A DNA stretch of 64,000 nucleotides from Archangium sp. (GTDB taxonomy: Bacteria > Myxococcota > Myxococcia > Myxococcales > Myxococcaceae), in the NCBI GenBank assembly GCA_022843845.1, contig JALHMW010000017.1:1-64000 (forward strand), given 5' to 3'. Made by a program: the position numbers and the translations under genes. Within the stretch, counting starts at the first letter, position 1, and each line of letters starts with the position of its first letter. The notes beneath the pieces are model-generated. The model was not told the origin of the DNA, did no database searches, and worked only from the letters and a program-made list of their open reading frames with translations. Positions 35,079-44,900 of this stretch are shown here, piece after piece.

Positions 35079-36928
35079 GGCTGGGCCTCCTCGATGAGGG
35101 TGCGGACGCGCTCGCGCAGCTGCGCCTCGCTCCCCGGTGCATCGGCGAGCCGGCGGAGCGCTGCGCCCACCGCGGCGTCACCGGCAAAGGGGGACAGCGC
35201 CGTCACCACGTCGTTGGCGGCGCGAGGCGCGACGGCGCCGCGGTTGACCTGGGCCGCGATGGCCACTGCCTCGGACCGGTCGAGCCTGTCGAGGGCGTGG
35301 AGCGCGTTGCGCTGGACCTCGGCGCTCGAGTCGGCCACGGCGCCGAGCAGCACCTGCCGCGCCGCCGGCACCCGCGTCTTGCGCAGCGCGTAGGCCGCGA
35401 CGCTCCGCACCACGGGCTCTGGGTGCGTGAGGCGGGCTGCCACCCGAGGCACCTGCACCTCGAGCCCCGCGTTCCCCAACGCTCGCAGGTAAGCAGTCGT
35501 CTCCTTCGTCGTGGCGGCGGCCTCGAGGCCCTGGACCAGCTTCGTGCCCAGTTGCAGCGCGCGCTCCGGCTCGCCGTGGGTCTGCAAGGCGTTCGCGACG
35601 GCGCCGAGCACCAGGGCGCGGTCGAGGCGCTCCTTGCCCTTCGCCGTGGTGAAGGCGTCGTCGACGAAGGCCACTGTCTCGGGCGTCGGGTTCTCGATGA
35701 ACGCGAGGCGCGCGAACTGCGTCACGCGCTCGCGGTCGGCCACGGCGCTCGCAGACACCACCGCGAGTCGGAGCGCCGCTTGCGCCTCTGGCGTGCCCGC
35801 GCCAGCCAGCAGGTCGAGCACGAAGGCGCGCTCGCTCGACGAGGCGGTCGCCCCGGCGCGCAGGCCCAGCGGTGCCGCGAGGGCGGGCTGCTGTTGCAGC
35901 AGGCCCGTCGCGCGAATGACGAAGAGGGGTTGGTCGGGGAGCGAGCCCATGGCGACGAACCGGTCGATACCCTCGGTGAGCTGTGCGGGGGTGAGCCCGG
36001 CCACGCGCTGCGCCAGGTGCTGCGCCGCGGCGTCGTGAGGCTGAATGACCTGCCCCGGCAGGCGGGCGGCCTCGACGACTGCTGGGCGCGCCGCGACGAC
36101 CCCCGGCTGCTCACTGTCCCACTCGAGCGTGAGGCGCACGGTGCTTCGCGTGGGCTCGGCTGCTGCACCGACGGCCTCGAGGGTCTCGCGCACCGAGAGC
36201 TGCCGCAACACGCCCCGCTCGTCGAAACGGAGCTCGGCGTGGCCATCGAGCGCGCTGAGGCTGGTCGCGGCGCCGAGCCCCACCAGCTCGAGGTAACGAA
36301 CGCGGTCCTTGCGCAGCAGCCTGCCTGGCCCCTCGGTGACCCATTGGTAGTGGACCTCGGCCAGCCCGCGAGCGGTGTGCTCCCGGCTCGTCCACTCGGG
36401 AGCCGGACGGTGCTCGTGCTGCAGCTCGCCCGCCAACGCCAGCGCCAGGTTGGCGAAGAGCGGCGCGGCGCCCACCTCGGTCGTCACGCCGGTGAGCGAA
36501 CCGTGCTCGTCGAGTGACAGCCAGGCCCGCCGGCCTTCGAGCGCGGCCTTCAGCAGCGGCGCATTGTCGCGCTTCGCCCCCGAGAGGAGCTGCACCTCGA
36601 CGCCCTCGAGCCGGGGGAGCTGGAGTTCCAGGGTGCGCGGGTCGCCCGCAGTCGCGCCGAGCGAGAGGAGCCCGGCGAGCATCGTGCGACCTTCGAGCAC
36701 CGAGGGCGCCGCGCCGCTCATGGCCTGCGGCGCCCGGGTGGTGGTCTCCCACCGGAAGCGGTACCGCTGCGCGGCCTTCGACGGATTCTCCTCAATCCCG
36801 GGCGAGGTGGCGACCGTCACCACCGCAGAACCCTCGACGGGAACCGGGCCCCTGGCCGACAGGTACCAGCCCAGAGCTGCCAGCAGGCTCAGCAGCCCTG
36901 CGCCGGCCATCACGTGCCAGCGTCTCAT
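35075..36928 (-). CDS. Membrane-anchored HEAT-repeat protein
   Basis: A 617-residue protein. A single N-terminal membrane segment (VMAGAGLLSLLAALGWYLSA, about residues 6-25) is followed by a beta-rich region (about 55-290) of the kind seen in large lipid-binding or vitellogenin-like proteins. The C-terminal half (about 390-610) has helical HEAT repeats, such as THPEPVVRSVAAYALRKTRV and SAEVQRNALHALDRLDRSEA. No catalytic motif was seen. It is translationally coupled at both ends (ATGA with the upstream gene, GTGA with the downstream one), so it probably acts in complex with the two secreted proteins of the operon. Confidence 0.78.
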   Translation of the reverse strand: MRRWHVMAGAGLLSLLAALGWYLSARGPVPVEGSAVVTVATSPGIEENPSKAAQRYRFRWETTTRAPQAMSGAAPSVLEGRTMLAGLLSLGATAGDPRTLELQLPRLEGVEVQLLSGAKRDNAPLLKAALEGRRAWLSLDEHGSLTGVTTEVGAAPLFANLALALAGELQHEHRPAPEWTSREHTARGLAEVHYQWVTEGPGRLLRKDRVRYLELVGLGAATSLSALDGHAELRFDERGVLRQLSVRETLEAVGAAAEPTRSTVRLTLEWDSEQPGVVAARPAVVEAARLPGQVIQPHDAAAQHLAQRVAGLTPAQLTEGIDRFVAMGSLPDQPLFVIRATGLLQQQPALAAPLGLRAGATASSSERAFVLDLLAGAGTPEAQAALRLAVVSASAVADRERVTQFARLAFIENPTPETVAFVDDAFTTAKGKERLDRALVLGAVANALQTHGEPERALQLGTKLVQGLEAAATTKETTAYLRALGNAGLEVQVPRVAARLTHPEPVVRSVAAYALRKTRVPAARQVLLGAVADSSAEVQRNALHALDRLDRSEAVAIAAQVNRGAVAPRAANDVVTALSPFAGDAAVGAALRRLADAPGSEAQLRERVRTLIEEAQP

Positions 36929-39603
36929 TCCGCCACCCCAAGCGCCTGTGCGACAGCGGTCAGGTCTCCCAGGCGACAGCGCACCCGGGTGTCGAAGAGC
37001 GGGATCTTGTAGCGCAGCCCGTCCCAGGTGAAGAGCGGCTCTTCGATGCTCTCGCAGAGGGGGCAGACGCCAATCTCGAGGAAGACCGAGACGCTGCCCG
37101 AGAAGAAGGTGAAGCGCAGCTCAGCCCCGACTTCGGCGACGAAGTCGAGCTGCAGCGGGTCGTCTTGAGCGGGCCCCACCGACGCCGAGCCCGTCAGTGG
37201 CAGGAAGAGGCTGATGAGGGTGAGCGAGCCCTTGACGCCTGCGCTCGCGACGACCGCATCGACCGCGGCCGAGGCGGTGGCCTGCACGAGCAGCAGGGGC
37301 TTCACGCTCCCTGACACGCCGGCTCGAACGAGGCTGCAGCTGGCCCCGCCGCCGCTCGTCAGCAGGCCCGCATCGAGCGAGTACTGGAAGGCGACGGTGC
37401 CCGCGACCTGGCCCTTGAAGGTGATGGGGATGAAGCCAATCACCACCGTCAACTGTCCCTGGGCGAAGGTCTGCGTCGACCCGTCACCGCCGCGCACCAC
37501 GTTGAAGGCGGTGCCTGGCAGGTCCTCGTCCTCGTTGATGAGCTCGCTGCCCAACACTTCGAGCCGCACCTTCGCCTTGTTCCCCGACACGGTGAGATCG
37601 CCGTCCAGCAACGTCGCCTCGATGCCGACAGCTTTCCCCTTGGCCGCGATGCGCCCGTACATGGCCTGCTGCACCTTGCAGCGGTCGGGGTTGATCACAT
37701 CGTTGGCCTCGAAGCCGAAGGTGTAGGCGAGCTCGGCTCCGAAGTACTTGTTGCCGATGGTGTGCACCTCGCTGCTCTCGTTGCGCAGCCGAACCTTCGG
37801 GGGCTGTCCAGGCGCGGCGTTGCGATCCATGAGGGGGCCCACCGCTTCGACGAGGACGTCGATGTACTCATCGTACCGGGTGAAGAACTGCTCGAGCTTC
37901 ACGGCGCTGACGGTGTAGTCCTCCGTCGGGTAGTCCACCTTGCGCAGGGTCTGCTGGTTTTCGAACACGAGCGAGCGCGACTCGATGGGAGCGAAGTCCG
38001 AGAGGTACGAGGTGCAGCGCTGGTGCACCTTCTCGCGCTCTTCCTGGAAGAGGCCGACGACGCGCTGGCTGAAGCGCCGCGGCGACCAGTCACAGACGCG
38101 GGGCCCGCTGGTGTTCGCGGTGTCGAGACAGCCGGCGGCCCTCGCGGCCTGGAGCTGCTGCTCGATGGCCTGGTCGATGTACGCGAGACGGTACGCGAGG
38201 CAGATGATGCGGTTGCCAGTGCAGGCCGCCACCACCTGGGCGGCCTTGAAGGGCGCGCTCGCGACTGGCTCGGGCTGCTGCAGGGTCTGGCTGCCGCCCG
38301 CGGGGGGCGACGCATAGGTGATGAAGGTCGGCGCGAAGTTGAACGGGTTGGGCGGCAGGTTCGCGCTGATGGCCGCCGAGCCAGTGAGGGTCGCGCCGCG
38401 GACGTCGAAGGTGCGCGAGGCGCCCAGGCTGACCTTCGTCGGGTCTGGGTTCCAGACGGGGTCCGCCCACCATCGCGTCAGCACGCCGCCCCCCGTCGCC
38501 ACCGGCGGCGCAGAGTCGCCATCGAACAGCAGCGCCATCTCTTCGGCTGTCTCGTCGCGCACCCGCAAGAGCTCGAGGAACGCGTCCTGCCGCGCGTCCC
38601 ACACGGCCATCTCCTCGTCGAGGAGCGAGGCGTTGCGCTGCCCCATCTGCCGGTGCCAGTCGAAGCTCTCCTGGTAGTAGCTGCGGCCCGGCTCGAGCGT
38701 CGCCGCGAGCGTCTCGTCGTCGTAGTCGACCCCCACGAAGTTGAGCGACTGGCGCTGCAGGTGGGCCAGGGTGATGCGCACCCTCTTCGTCCCGGGGAAG
38801 TAGTCGACCCGGTCAGCCGGGCCCTTGACGAACGAGACCTGGGCGTCGGTCTTCGGCCTGGGCGCGGTGAAGAACTGGTTCTTCGGCAGGGTCGTGAAGG
38901 GCACTGCGGCGTCGAAGGGGCGCCCATCGCGGCCCTTGAGTGACGAGCCATCGAGGTGCCGGGTGCCGATGGCCGAGACAGGTGCAGGCGAGCCGGTGGC
39001 GAAGGCGCGCTCGTAGATGGCGCGGTGGTTCTCGAGGCCCACGCGCACCACCTGGTCTTCGAAGACGGTGTAGTCGTAGAACTTCTCGTAGACGTATTCT
39101 TCGCAGCTCTTCACCGCGATGCCGTTGTCGATCCACTGCGCCCGCCGGAGCAGCCGAAAGACCTGCCGGCTCTGCGCGGCCGCCGAGCCCGAGGGCAGCA
39201 GCGCTGCGTCACGCAGCGTGGCGCCCAAAGCGAAGCCGTTGAGGCCGGTGACCTCGAGCGTCGAACGGTCACCGGGGATCTTGCGCACCTCGACGATGGG
39301 GGCGGTGTCTCTGGCGGGGCTGCCGGGCTTGAAGAGCCGCGTGCCCAGCGCCGGCACCTTCTCGTACCGGGTGGCCTCGCTCAGGGCCTTCTGTTCGAAG
39401 AGGAGCGCGCAGGCCGACTCAGGCTCGGAGCGCGCCTGCTGGCGGAGGTAGAAGTCGCACTGCGTCGTGGGCGTGGCGCACTGCTCCCACGTCGGCGGAG
39501 GGCAGCCGCCCTCGGGCCGGGGAATGCTGATGGGGCCGCACCCGTCGGCGCCGAGGAGGAACAGCGCACACGGGAGGATCGCGAGGCGAAGGCAGAGGCG
39601 CAT
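36925..39603 (-). CDS. Large secreted lipoprotein of unknown function
   Basis: An 892-residue protein with a lipoprotein signal (MRLCLRLAILPCALFLLGADGC, lipobox Cys22). The N-terminal part has several cysteines, suggesting disulphides. The central region includes long helices with acidic stretches (about residues 310-380). The C-terminal region is beta-rich and ends with a Cys-containing segment (EIGVCPLCESIEEPLFTWDG). I do not recognise a family. ATG at 39603 was chosen over an upstream start because it begins the signal peptide. It overlaps the HEAT gene by 4 bases and follows the 184-residue lipoprotein gene with a 26-base gap. Confidence 0.75.
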   Translation of the reverse strand: MRLCLRLAILPCALFLLGADGCGPISIPRPEGGCPPPTWEQCATPTTQCDFYLRQQARSEPESACALLFEQKALSEATRYEKVPALGTRLFKPGSPARDTAPIVEVRKIPGDRSTLEVTGLNGFALGATLRDAALLPSGSAAAQSRQVFRLLRRAQWIDNGIAVKSCEEYVYEKFYDYTVFEDQVVRVGLENHRAIYERAFATGSPAPVSAIGTRHLDGSSLKGRDGRPFDAAVPFTTLPKNQFFTAPRPKTDAQVSFVKGPADRVDYFPGTKRVRITLAHLQRQSLNFVGVDYDDETLAATLEPGRSYYQESFDWHRQMGQRNASLLDEEMAVWDARQDAFLELLRVRDETAEEMALLFDGDSAPPVATGGGVLTRWWADPVWNPDPTKVSLGASRTFDVRGATLTGSAAISANLPPNPFNFAPTFITYASPPAGGSQTLQQPEPVASAPFKAAQVVAACTGNRIICLAYRLAYIDQAIEQQLQAARAAGCLDTANTSGPRVCDWSPRRFSQRVVGLFQEEREKVHQRCTSYLSDFAPIESRSLVFENQQTLRKVDYPTEDYTVSAVKLEQFFTRYDEYIDVLVEAVGPLMDRNAAPGQPPKVRLRNESSEVHTIGNKYFGAELAYTFGFEANDVINPDRCKVQQAMYGRIAAKGKAVGIEATLLDGDLTVSGNKAKVRLEVLGSELINEDEDLPGTAFNVVRGGDGSTQTFAQGQLTVVIGFIPITFKGQVAGTVAFQYSLDAGLLTSGGGASCSLVRAGVSGSVKPLLLVQATASAAVDAVVASAGVKGSLTLISLFLPLTGSASVGPAQDDPLQLDFVAEVGAELRFTFFSGSVSVFLEIGVCPLCESIEEPLFTWDGLRYKIPLFDTRVRCRLGDLTAVAQALGVAE

Positions 39604-39629
39604 GGAAAGTTCCCTGCTGGGACGAGGGC

Positions 39630-40184
39630 TCACAGACACACCGGGCTGGCTGGAAGGGCGGTGATGGCACAGGCGCGGGCGTTGAACGCGCCCCGGGCCT
39701 TCTCGGCGTTTGGCCCGAAGGTCAGCTCGAAGGAGCCCGTCAGGCGGCCTGCGTCACCCAGCGTGAGCTGGTCGACCTTCAGCTGGCCGCCGACGACCTC
39801 TCCGCTGGCTCGCGGGACGAGCGACGCACAGGTGCCGTCAGTGCGCTCGAAGTGGCCGAGGGCGAATCCCCCGGCGCGCTGCACGACCGCGGTGCCGTCG
39901 TACGCCCCGGGCGCGAGCGGCAGCAGCGCCGCAGCGTCGTCGAGACGGAAGAGCTGCAGCATCAGACTCGACGAGTTCGGCGACTGCTGGCGCGAGGCCA
40001 GGGACTGACACAGCCCCTCGCGATCGCTCAGCACGAGCAGCACCGCTGAGTCGGCAGGGCCACCGGCCAGAGGAAAGAAGAGCGCGTCGCGCACGTCGAG
40101 CGCGTGGCCCGCGACCTGCCCCTCGAAGCGGTCCGGAGTTTCGCAGGCCACCAACAACAACCAGCTCGTCACCAGCACTCGCAT
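39630..40184 (-). CDS. Lipoprotein, first gene of the secreted-protein operon
   Basis: A 184-residue predicted lipoprotein (signal MRVLVTSWLLLVAC, Cys14) with a small beta-rich mature domain. It contains four further cysteines (REGLCQSL, DGTCASL, ARACAI and a C-terminal CL), compatible with two disulphides. ATG at 40184 begins the signal peptide; the longer frame lacks an export signal. It opens the operon and is followed by the 892-residue lipoprotein gene 26 bases on. No family recognised. The tRNA-Asp terminator lies upstream of it. Confidence 0.75.
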   Translation of the reverse strand: MRVLVTSWLLLVACETPDRFEGQVAGHALDVRDALFFPLAGGPADSAVLLVLSDREGLCQSLASRQQSPNSSSLMLQLFRLDDAAALLPLAPGAYDGTAVVQRAGGFALGHFERTDGTCASLVPRASGEVVGGQLKVDQLTLGDAGRLTGSFELTFGPNAEKARGAFNARACAITALPASPVCL

Positions 40185-40276
40185 GCAGGACCCCCGCGCC
40201 AGACGCTTCCCATAGACAACCTCAGGCGGTCGCAGCAACCATCGTCCAGCCCTGCGGCGATTGAGGCAGATCGGAA

Positions 40277-40328
40277 AGACGAAGCCCCCGGAGACCTTTC
40301 GGCTTCCGAGGGCTTCATCTTCTGCGAG
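40277..40328. repeat. 52-bp repeat, intact copy at the tRNA-Asp 3' flank
   Basis: Identical over 52 bases to 13070-13121 and in the same orientation. It consists of the tRNA-Asp terminator and the last four acceptor bases. The two copies are 27.2 kb apart and bracket the pigment cluster and the secreted-protein operon. Confidence 0.9.
40281..40316 (-). terminator. Intrinsic terminator of the tRNA pair
   Basis: A 12-base stem (40281-40292 with 40305-40316) is fully paired on the minus strand, with one G.U pair. It is followed by a short T-rich run (GTCTTTCC). It sits 8 bases downstream of tRNA-Asp and probably ends the tRNA-Val to tRNA-Asp transcript. Confidence 0.75.
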
Positions 40329-40398
40329 GAGTAGGGGACTTGAACCCCTGACCTTCGGCGTGACAGGCCGACGTTCTAACCAGCTGAACTAACTCCCC
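40325..40398 (-). tRNA. tRNA-Asp (anticodon GUC)
   Basis: A cloverleaf of 74 bases. The 7-bp acceptor stem (one G.U) carries discriminator G73. The D-arm has GGTTAGAA, the anticodon loop reads CTGTCAC, and the T-arm carries TTCAAGT. G73 and anticodon GUC are the identity elements of tRNA-Asp. CCA is not encoded. The downstream gene of the pair, 36 bases after tRNA-Val, it should be processed from a shared transcript. Confidence 0.95.
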
Positions 40399-40434
40399 AA
40401 ATGGAGCTGCTTATTCTCTTGTCCTACCTCAGCT

Positions 40435-40506
40435 TAGGCGGAGCAGGTTTCGAACCTGCGACCCTCGCCGTGTAAGGGCGACGCTCTACCGCTGAGCTAT
40501 CCGCCC
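40435..40506 (-). tRNA. tRNA-Val (anticodon UAC)
   Basis: A cloverleaf of 72 bases with a 7-bp acceptor stem (one G.U), discriminator A73, anticodon loop CTTACAC and T-arm GTTCGAA. CCA is not encoded. It precedes tRNA-Asp in the same transcript. A valyl-tRNA synthetase gene lies elsewhere in this window (5393-8578), without direct linkage. Confidence 0.95.
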
Positions 40507-40533
40507 TGCTCAGCCCTGCTTTCGACCGCGCGG

Positions 40534-40562
40534 TTTCTACGTTTCGAGGCCCCGTGTGTCAA
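40534..40562 (-). promoter_or_regulatory. Near-consensus promoter of the tRNA-Val/tRNA-Asp transcript
   Basis: On the minus strand, TTGACA (40562-40557) and TAGAAA (40539-40534) are separated by a 17-base spacer. That predicts a start about 20 bases ahead of tRNA-Val. It is the best sigma-70-type promoter in the window. Confidence 0.8.
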
Positions 40563-40602
40563 CCGCCTTCCACCGACTCCCACGCGCTTGTTCTCTGACG
40601 CT

Positions 40603-40935
40603 TCATTTTCGGGGGGCCGAGGGCGCTGGCCGGTAGCGCTCCGGGCGCACCACGTCGACGTCCTGCAGGTACGCCACCACCGACCAGCTGGGAAAGTACC
40701 GCGCCGTCAGCGCCTCGAGGAGCACCTCGGCCGTCTCTTCGCTCACCACCGTCTCCAGGCGCACGCTCGGGCCGGCCCACTCACTCGCCCGCACCGTCCC
40801 GAACCCCGAACCGTGCACCTCGGCCACCGTGTACCCGGTCGCGCCGGCGGCCTTGAGCTCCTCGACGAGGCGCTCCCGCAGCACCGCCTCGGCGATCACG
40901 GTGAGCAGCTTCACCTTCACGGTCTTGATCGTCAC
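40603..40935 (-). CDS. sbtB: P-II-like regulatory protein of the bicarbonate transporter (SbtB-like)
   Basis: A 110-residue protein with the P-II ferredoxin-like fold pattern: an N-terminal strand (KTVKVKLLTVIAE), a helix (LRERLVEELKAAGATGYTVAEV), a T-loop region (HGSGFGTVRASEWAG), then ETVVSEETAEVLLEALTARY. SbtB proteins bind adenine nucleotides and gate SbtA. The cyanobacterial C-terminal CGPxGC loop is absent here; the tail is basic and Pro-rich. The GTG at 40935 overlaps the sbtA stop (GTGA), which supports this small gene and its role. It is easily missed because an overlapping frame runs back through sbtA. Confidence 0.8.
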   Translation of the reverse strand: MTIKTVKVKLLTVIAEAVLRERLVEELKAAGATGYTVAEVHGSGFGTVRASEWAGPSVRLETVVSEETAEVLLEALTARYFPSWSVVAYLQDVDVVRPERYRPAPSAPRK

Positions 40936-41912
40936 GGCGATCCTCCGAACGCGAGCTTCGCGATGGCGAAGTACAGCGGCAGGCCCAGCGCCAGGTTGAA
41001 GGGGAACGTCACCGCGAGCGAGGCAGTGATGTAGTACCCCGGGTTCGCTTCCGGCAGCGCGCTGCGCACGGCGATCGGCGCCGCGATGTACGAGGCGCTC
41101 GCGGCCATCGTCCCCAGCACCGTCGCTCCGCCGAGGCTCAAGCCCGCGAACTGCCCCAACACCACGCCCAGCGCCCCGTGAACGATCGGCATCACGATCG
41201 CGAACACCAACAGAAACGGCCCGGCCTGGCGGAAGTCGGGAAACCGCCGCGCCGCCACCATGCCCATCTCGAGCAGGAACAGCACCAGCACGCCCTTGAA
41301 CGGCGCCAGGAACAACGGCGCCACCTGCGCCACGCCGTGTGGTCCCGACGCCCAGCCGATCGCCACGCCGCCGAGCAGCAGGAGCGACGCCTTCCCCACG
41401 ACGACCTCCCGCACGATCTCCTTCAAGCCGATCGCCGTGCTCGCCACGTTCGTCTGCGCGCGCCGGCCCAGCAGGAGCGCCACGAAGATCGCCGGCAGCT
41501 CGAGCAGCGCCACCAGCGCCGGCATGAAGCCCTCGGCCTTCGCGCCCACCGCCTCGAGAAAGAGCAGCGCCGTCGTGAACGTCACCGCCGAGACCGAGCC
41601 GTAGTGCGCCGCCAGGGCCGCCGCGTCGACGCCCTTGAAGCGGCCGACGAACTTCAAGATCGCGTACACCCACAGCGGCGTCGAGAAGCCGAGCAGCACG
41701 GTGATCAACGCCGGCCGCCACAACAACGCCAGCGGCGTCTCGGAGAGCTCTCCACCACCGCGCAGGCCGATGGCGAAGAGCAGGTAGATCGACAGCCCCT
41801 GGTACATGCCGTCGGGGATTCGCAGGTCGCTCTTCACCAACACCGCGATGGCGCCCAGGACGAAGGCGAGCACCATCGGCGAGAGGAGGTTCTGCAGCAG
41901 CAGCGACGTCAC
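40932..41912 (-). CDS. sbtA: Sodium-dependent bicarbonate permease (SbtA-like)
   Basis: A 326-residue inner-membrane permease with about ten hydrophobic helices in two inverted halves. It begins LLLQNLLSPMVLAFVLGAIA and has the family-like segments FAIGLRGGGELSETPL and MAASASYIAAPIAVR (substrate-binding helix-break region). SbtA imports HCO3- with Na+; outside photosynthetic bacteria homologues probably supply bicarbonate for carboxylases. The GTG start lies 1 base after the stop of the TIG lipoprotein gene, and sbtB overlaps its end, so all three may be one transcript. Confidence 0.88.
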   Translation of the reverse strand: MTSLLLQNLLSPMVLAFVLGAIAVLVKSDLRIPDGMYQGLSIYLLFAIGLRGGGELSETPLALLWRPALITVLLGFSTPLWVYAILKFVGRFKGVDAAALAAHYGSVSAVTFTTALLFLEAVGAKAEGFMPALVALLELPAIFVALLLGRRAQTNVASTAIGLKEIVREVVVGKASLLLLGGVAIGWASGPHGVAQVAPLFLAPFKGVLVLFLLEMGMVAARRFPDFRQAGPFLLVFAIVMPIVHGALGVVLGQFAGLSLGGATVLGTMAASASYIAAPIAVRSALPEANPGYYITASLAVTFPFNLALGLPLYFAIAKLAFGGSP

Positions 41913-41913
41913 G

Positions 41914-44900
41914 TCAGCGCGTCACGACGCCGAGGTTGACGGTGCCGCTGATGTCGCCGCGGAAGCCGTCCCACGCGTTGCCGTTGCCGTTGGCGCCATT
42001 GCCGTCGTTGTCGGCGTAGCACCACGTTCCACCGTCATCGATGCTGAACCGGAACGCGTAGTTCGGGCTGCCGCCGTCGGGGCGGTAGTCGACCGCGTAC
42101 TCGTTGTTGTTCTGGTTCGGGTTCAAGCCGAAGCCGAGGAAGGGCGCGGTGCTCCACTGCCAGGCGAGCGCGGGCTCGTTGTCTCGTGCGCCGATGCCGA
42201 ACTGCGCGCGAATCGGCGCGCCCGCGTCGGGCGTGACGCCGCTCTGGAAGACCTGGCCGTAGATGCGCGAGGTGCCGGCGTCGAGGGCGATGGTCTGCGG
42301 GAACTGCAGCCTGCAGAACTGGATCGGCGTGTGGCGCGTCACCGTCACGTTGTACTGCTGCGACACCTCGTAGCCGTTCTGATCCGAGCCGTTGAGATCG
42401 CAGTACGTCCACGACGCTCCGTCGTTCGTCGAGACGCGCGCCGAGACTGCGCGAAGACCCGTGTACGAGGGCTGGAAGGTGAGGGCGTACACGTCGCGGC
42501 CGCTGACGTCGTTCACGTAGGTCGCGTCAGCCCAGCCCCACAGCGGGCTCATCGACGCGTCGTCCTGCGCGCCCATGCCGATCTGCGCGCGGAGGCCTGG
42601 CAGCTGCCCCGCCATACCGGTCCCGGTGGCGGCGACGTTGACGCTCACGGTCAACGGGCTGCCGCTCTCGAGGCTGAACGCGCTGGGCGTGAGCAGCTGA
42701 CACGCCGACACGATGACGCCGCTCGTCACCGTCAGCTGCGAGGCCATGGCGCTGGAGTACCCGTTCGTCTGCCCATCACGATCGCAGTACACGTACGGCT
42801 TCGTCCCGACGCGGAAGCGGAAGGCGACGTCGTACGTCATCAGCGAGTTTGGCGCGGTGAAGGTGCCCGCGTAGCGATCGAACGCCATCGAATCGGCGTC
42901 GAAGGCCGCGGCCGTCCACGAGCCCCACGTCGACGGGTTGGAGCCGATGGGGCCGTAGCCGACCTCTGCGGTGACGCCCATGCCCTGACCAACCGCTTCG
43001 GTGAGCGACGGCACCCGAACGCGCGCGAGGTACGGCGTCGGGAGTGACATCGCCGGAGCCGCCGTCTGTGCCGTCGTGTCGACGAAACACTCGTCGACGT
43101 CGAAGGGCCGCGCCGCGACGAAGCCGGCCTGCGCGAGCTGGTACGAGTTCGACGAGCCGTCGCGATCGCAATATGTCCACGCGCCGCTCTGGTAGCGAAC
43201 CCGGTACGCGTAGTTCCATGCGCCAGGCGCCGGGCCCGAGAAGCGGCTCTGGTACTCCGCGCCGCCACCCAGCACGGGCACGTTGAACGTCGCTGGCGTC
43301 CACGACCAGCCTGCGTCGGGGGCCTGCGGGTCGCCACCATCGGGGCCGAGGCCCAGCTCCACGTCGAGGCCAACTGGCGCGCCCGCGTCTGCTGCGACCG
43401 ACGTCACGCCCGGGGCGAACACCTGCGCGTAGACGAGCTCGCCCGGCCGGCCTTCGTACGTCGTCATCGACGCGGGGAACTGCAGGCGGCACTCCGCGAA
43501 GCTGAAGGGCGCCACGCTGAAGACGCCGGCCTGGTTGGTCTGGAACCCGTTCTGGCTGCCGTCGAGATCGCAGTACGTGTACGCGCCGGTGCCGAGGCGG
43601 GTGCGGAACGCGTAGGCGTAGGTGCCTTGCGGCGCGGCCGGGAGCTGCGACTGGAACTCGGCGCCGCCACCCATCACGCTGACGTTGAAGCTGCCCGCGC
43701 TCCACGACCACGAGGCTTGATCGGGTTGCACACCGCCGGGCCCGAGGCCGAGCTCCATGGTGATCATCGACGGAGCGCCGGCGTCGGGGCGATCGGTGAT
43801 GCCGCCAGCGAAGACGCGCCCGTACACGAGCGGGCCCGCCGCGCCGACGAGCGCCTGCGCGCTGTTCGGGAACTGGAGGATGCAGCTGTCGACCCCCGGC
43901 GCCGAGACCGTCAACGTGCCCGACTGCGCCTCGTTGAACGGCGTGGGCGAAGGGCCGTCGTTCACGCAATAGGTGTAGCTGCCGTCGTCGAGGTTGAAGC
44001 GCCAGGCGAAGCGGTACGTGCCTTCGCCGGGGTTGGGCAGCGTCGCCTGCCACTCGTCGTTGTTGCCGACGTCGACGTTGTACGTGCCGTCGACCCACGT
44101 CCACGTGGAGGGGTTGGTGCCCATCGCGCCGTAGCCGAGCTGGCCCTTCACGCCCGCGCCGCTGCCCATCGGCTCGGTGCGGCCCATCGAGAAGACCTGC
44201 GCGAAGATCGCCGGCCCCGTCTGCGTGCCGCGCAGCGCGATGGTGGGAGGCGCCATGGCCGCGGTCCGTCCTCCCATGCGGCACCAGTCGATGCCCTTGG
44301 GCTCGACGGTGAGGCGCGCGAGCTGCGGCTCCTGAATGCCGTTCGCGAGGCCGTCGCGATCGGCGAGCCGCCACGTCATGCCGTTGTCGGTCGAGAAGCG
44401 CGCCGCCAGCCGGTACGTCACGCCGTTCATCATCGCGCCGGGCACCGTCACCATCGCGCCGTAGACGTCGCGCGCCGCGTCGCCAGCGTTCGCGCCATCG
44501 GCGTCAGCCGAGTAGACAGCGTCGACCCACATGAAGTCGGCGTCGGTGGGCGGGCTCGACAGGGTTCGCGCGAAGCCGACCTGGCCGCGCACGCCCGCGC
44601 CCTGGCCGGTGCCTCCCGTCACCATGGGGACCTCGACCTGCGCGCTGACGCCGACCGAGACCATCGCGGCGCCGCTGCGGTCCGTCGTGTCGGCGGGCAG
44701 GGTGACGATGGCTTCGGTGATGGTGCGCCCGGCGACGGCCTCGAAGGTGAATGCGTCAGGGAGCGTGCCCGAGGCGCCATCAGGGTTGGTGACGACGACG
44801 GCGACGCGGCCTGCGTTGGTGACGGCCGGCGTCCGCACGGTGAGGCGCAGCGCGTTCTGCACGACGACCTGAACGCCCGGAGCGTCGCCGAAGCGAACCG

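Noticed and set aside
13070-40398. Mobile element with its own integrase
   Set aside because: No integrase, transposase or phage gene was seen between the repeats, so the segment cannot be called an active element.
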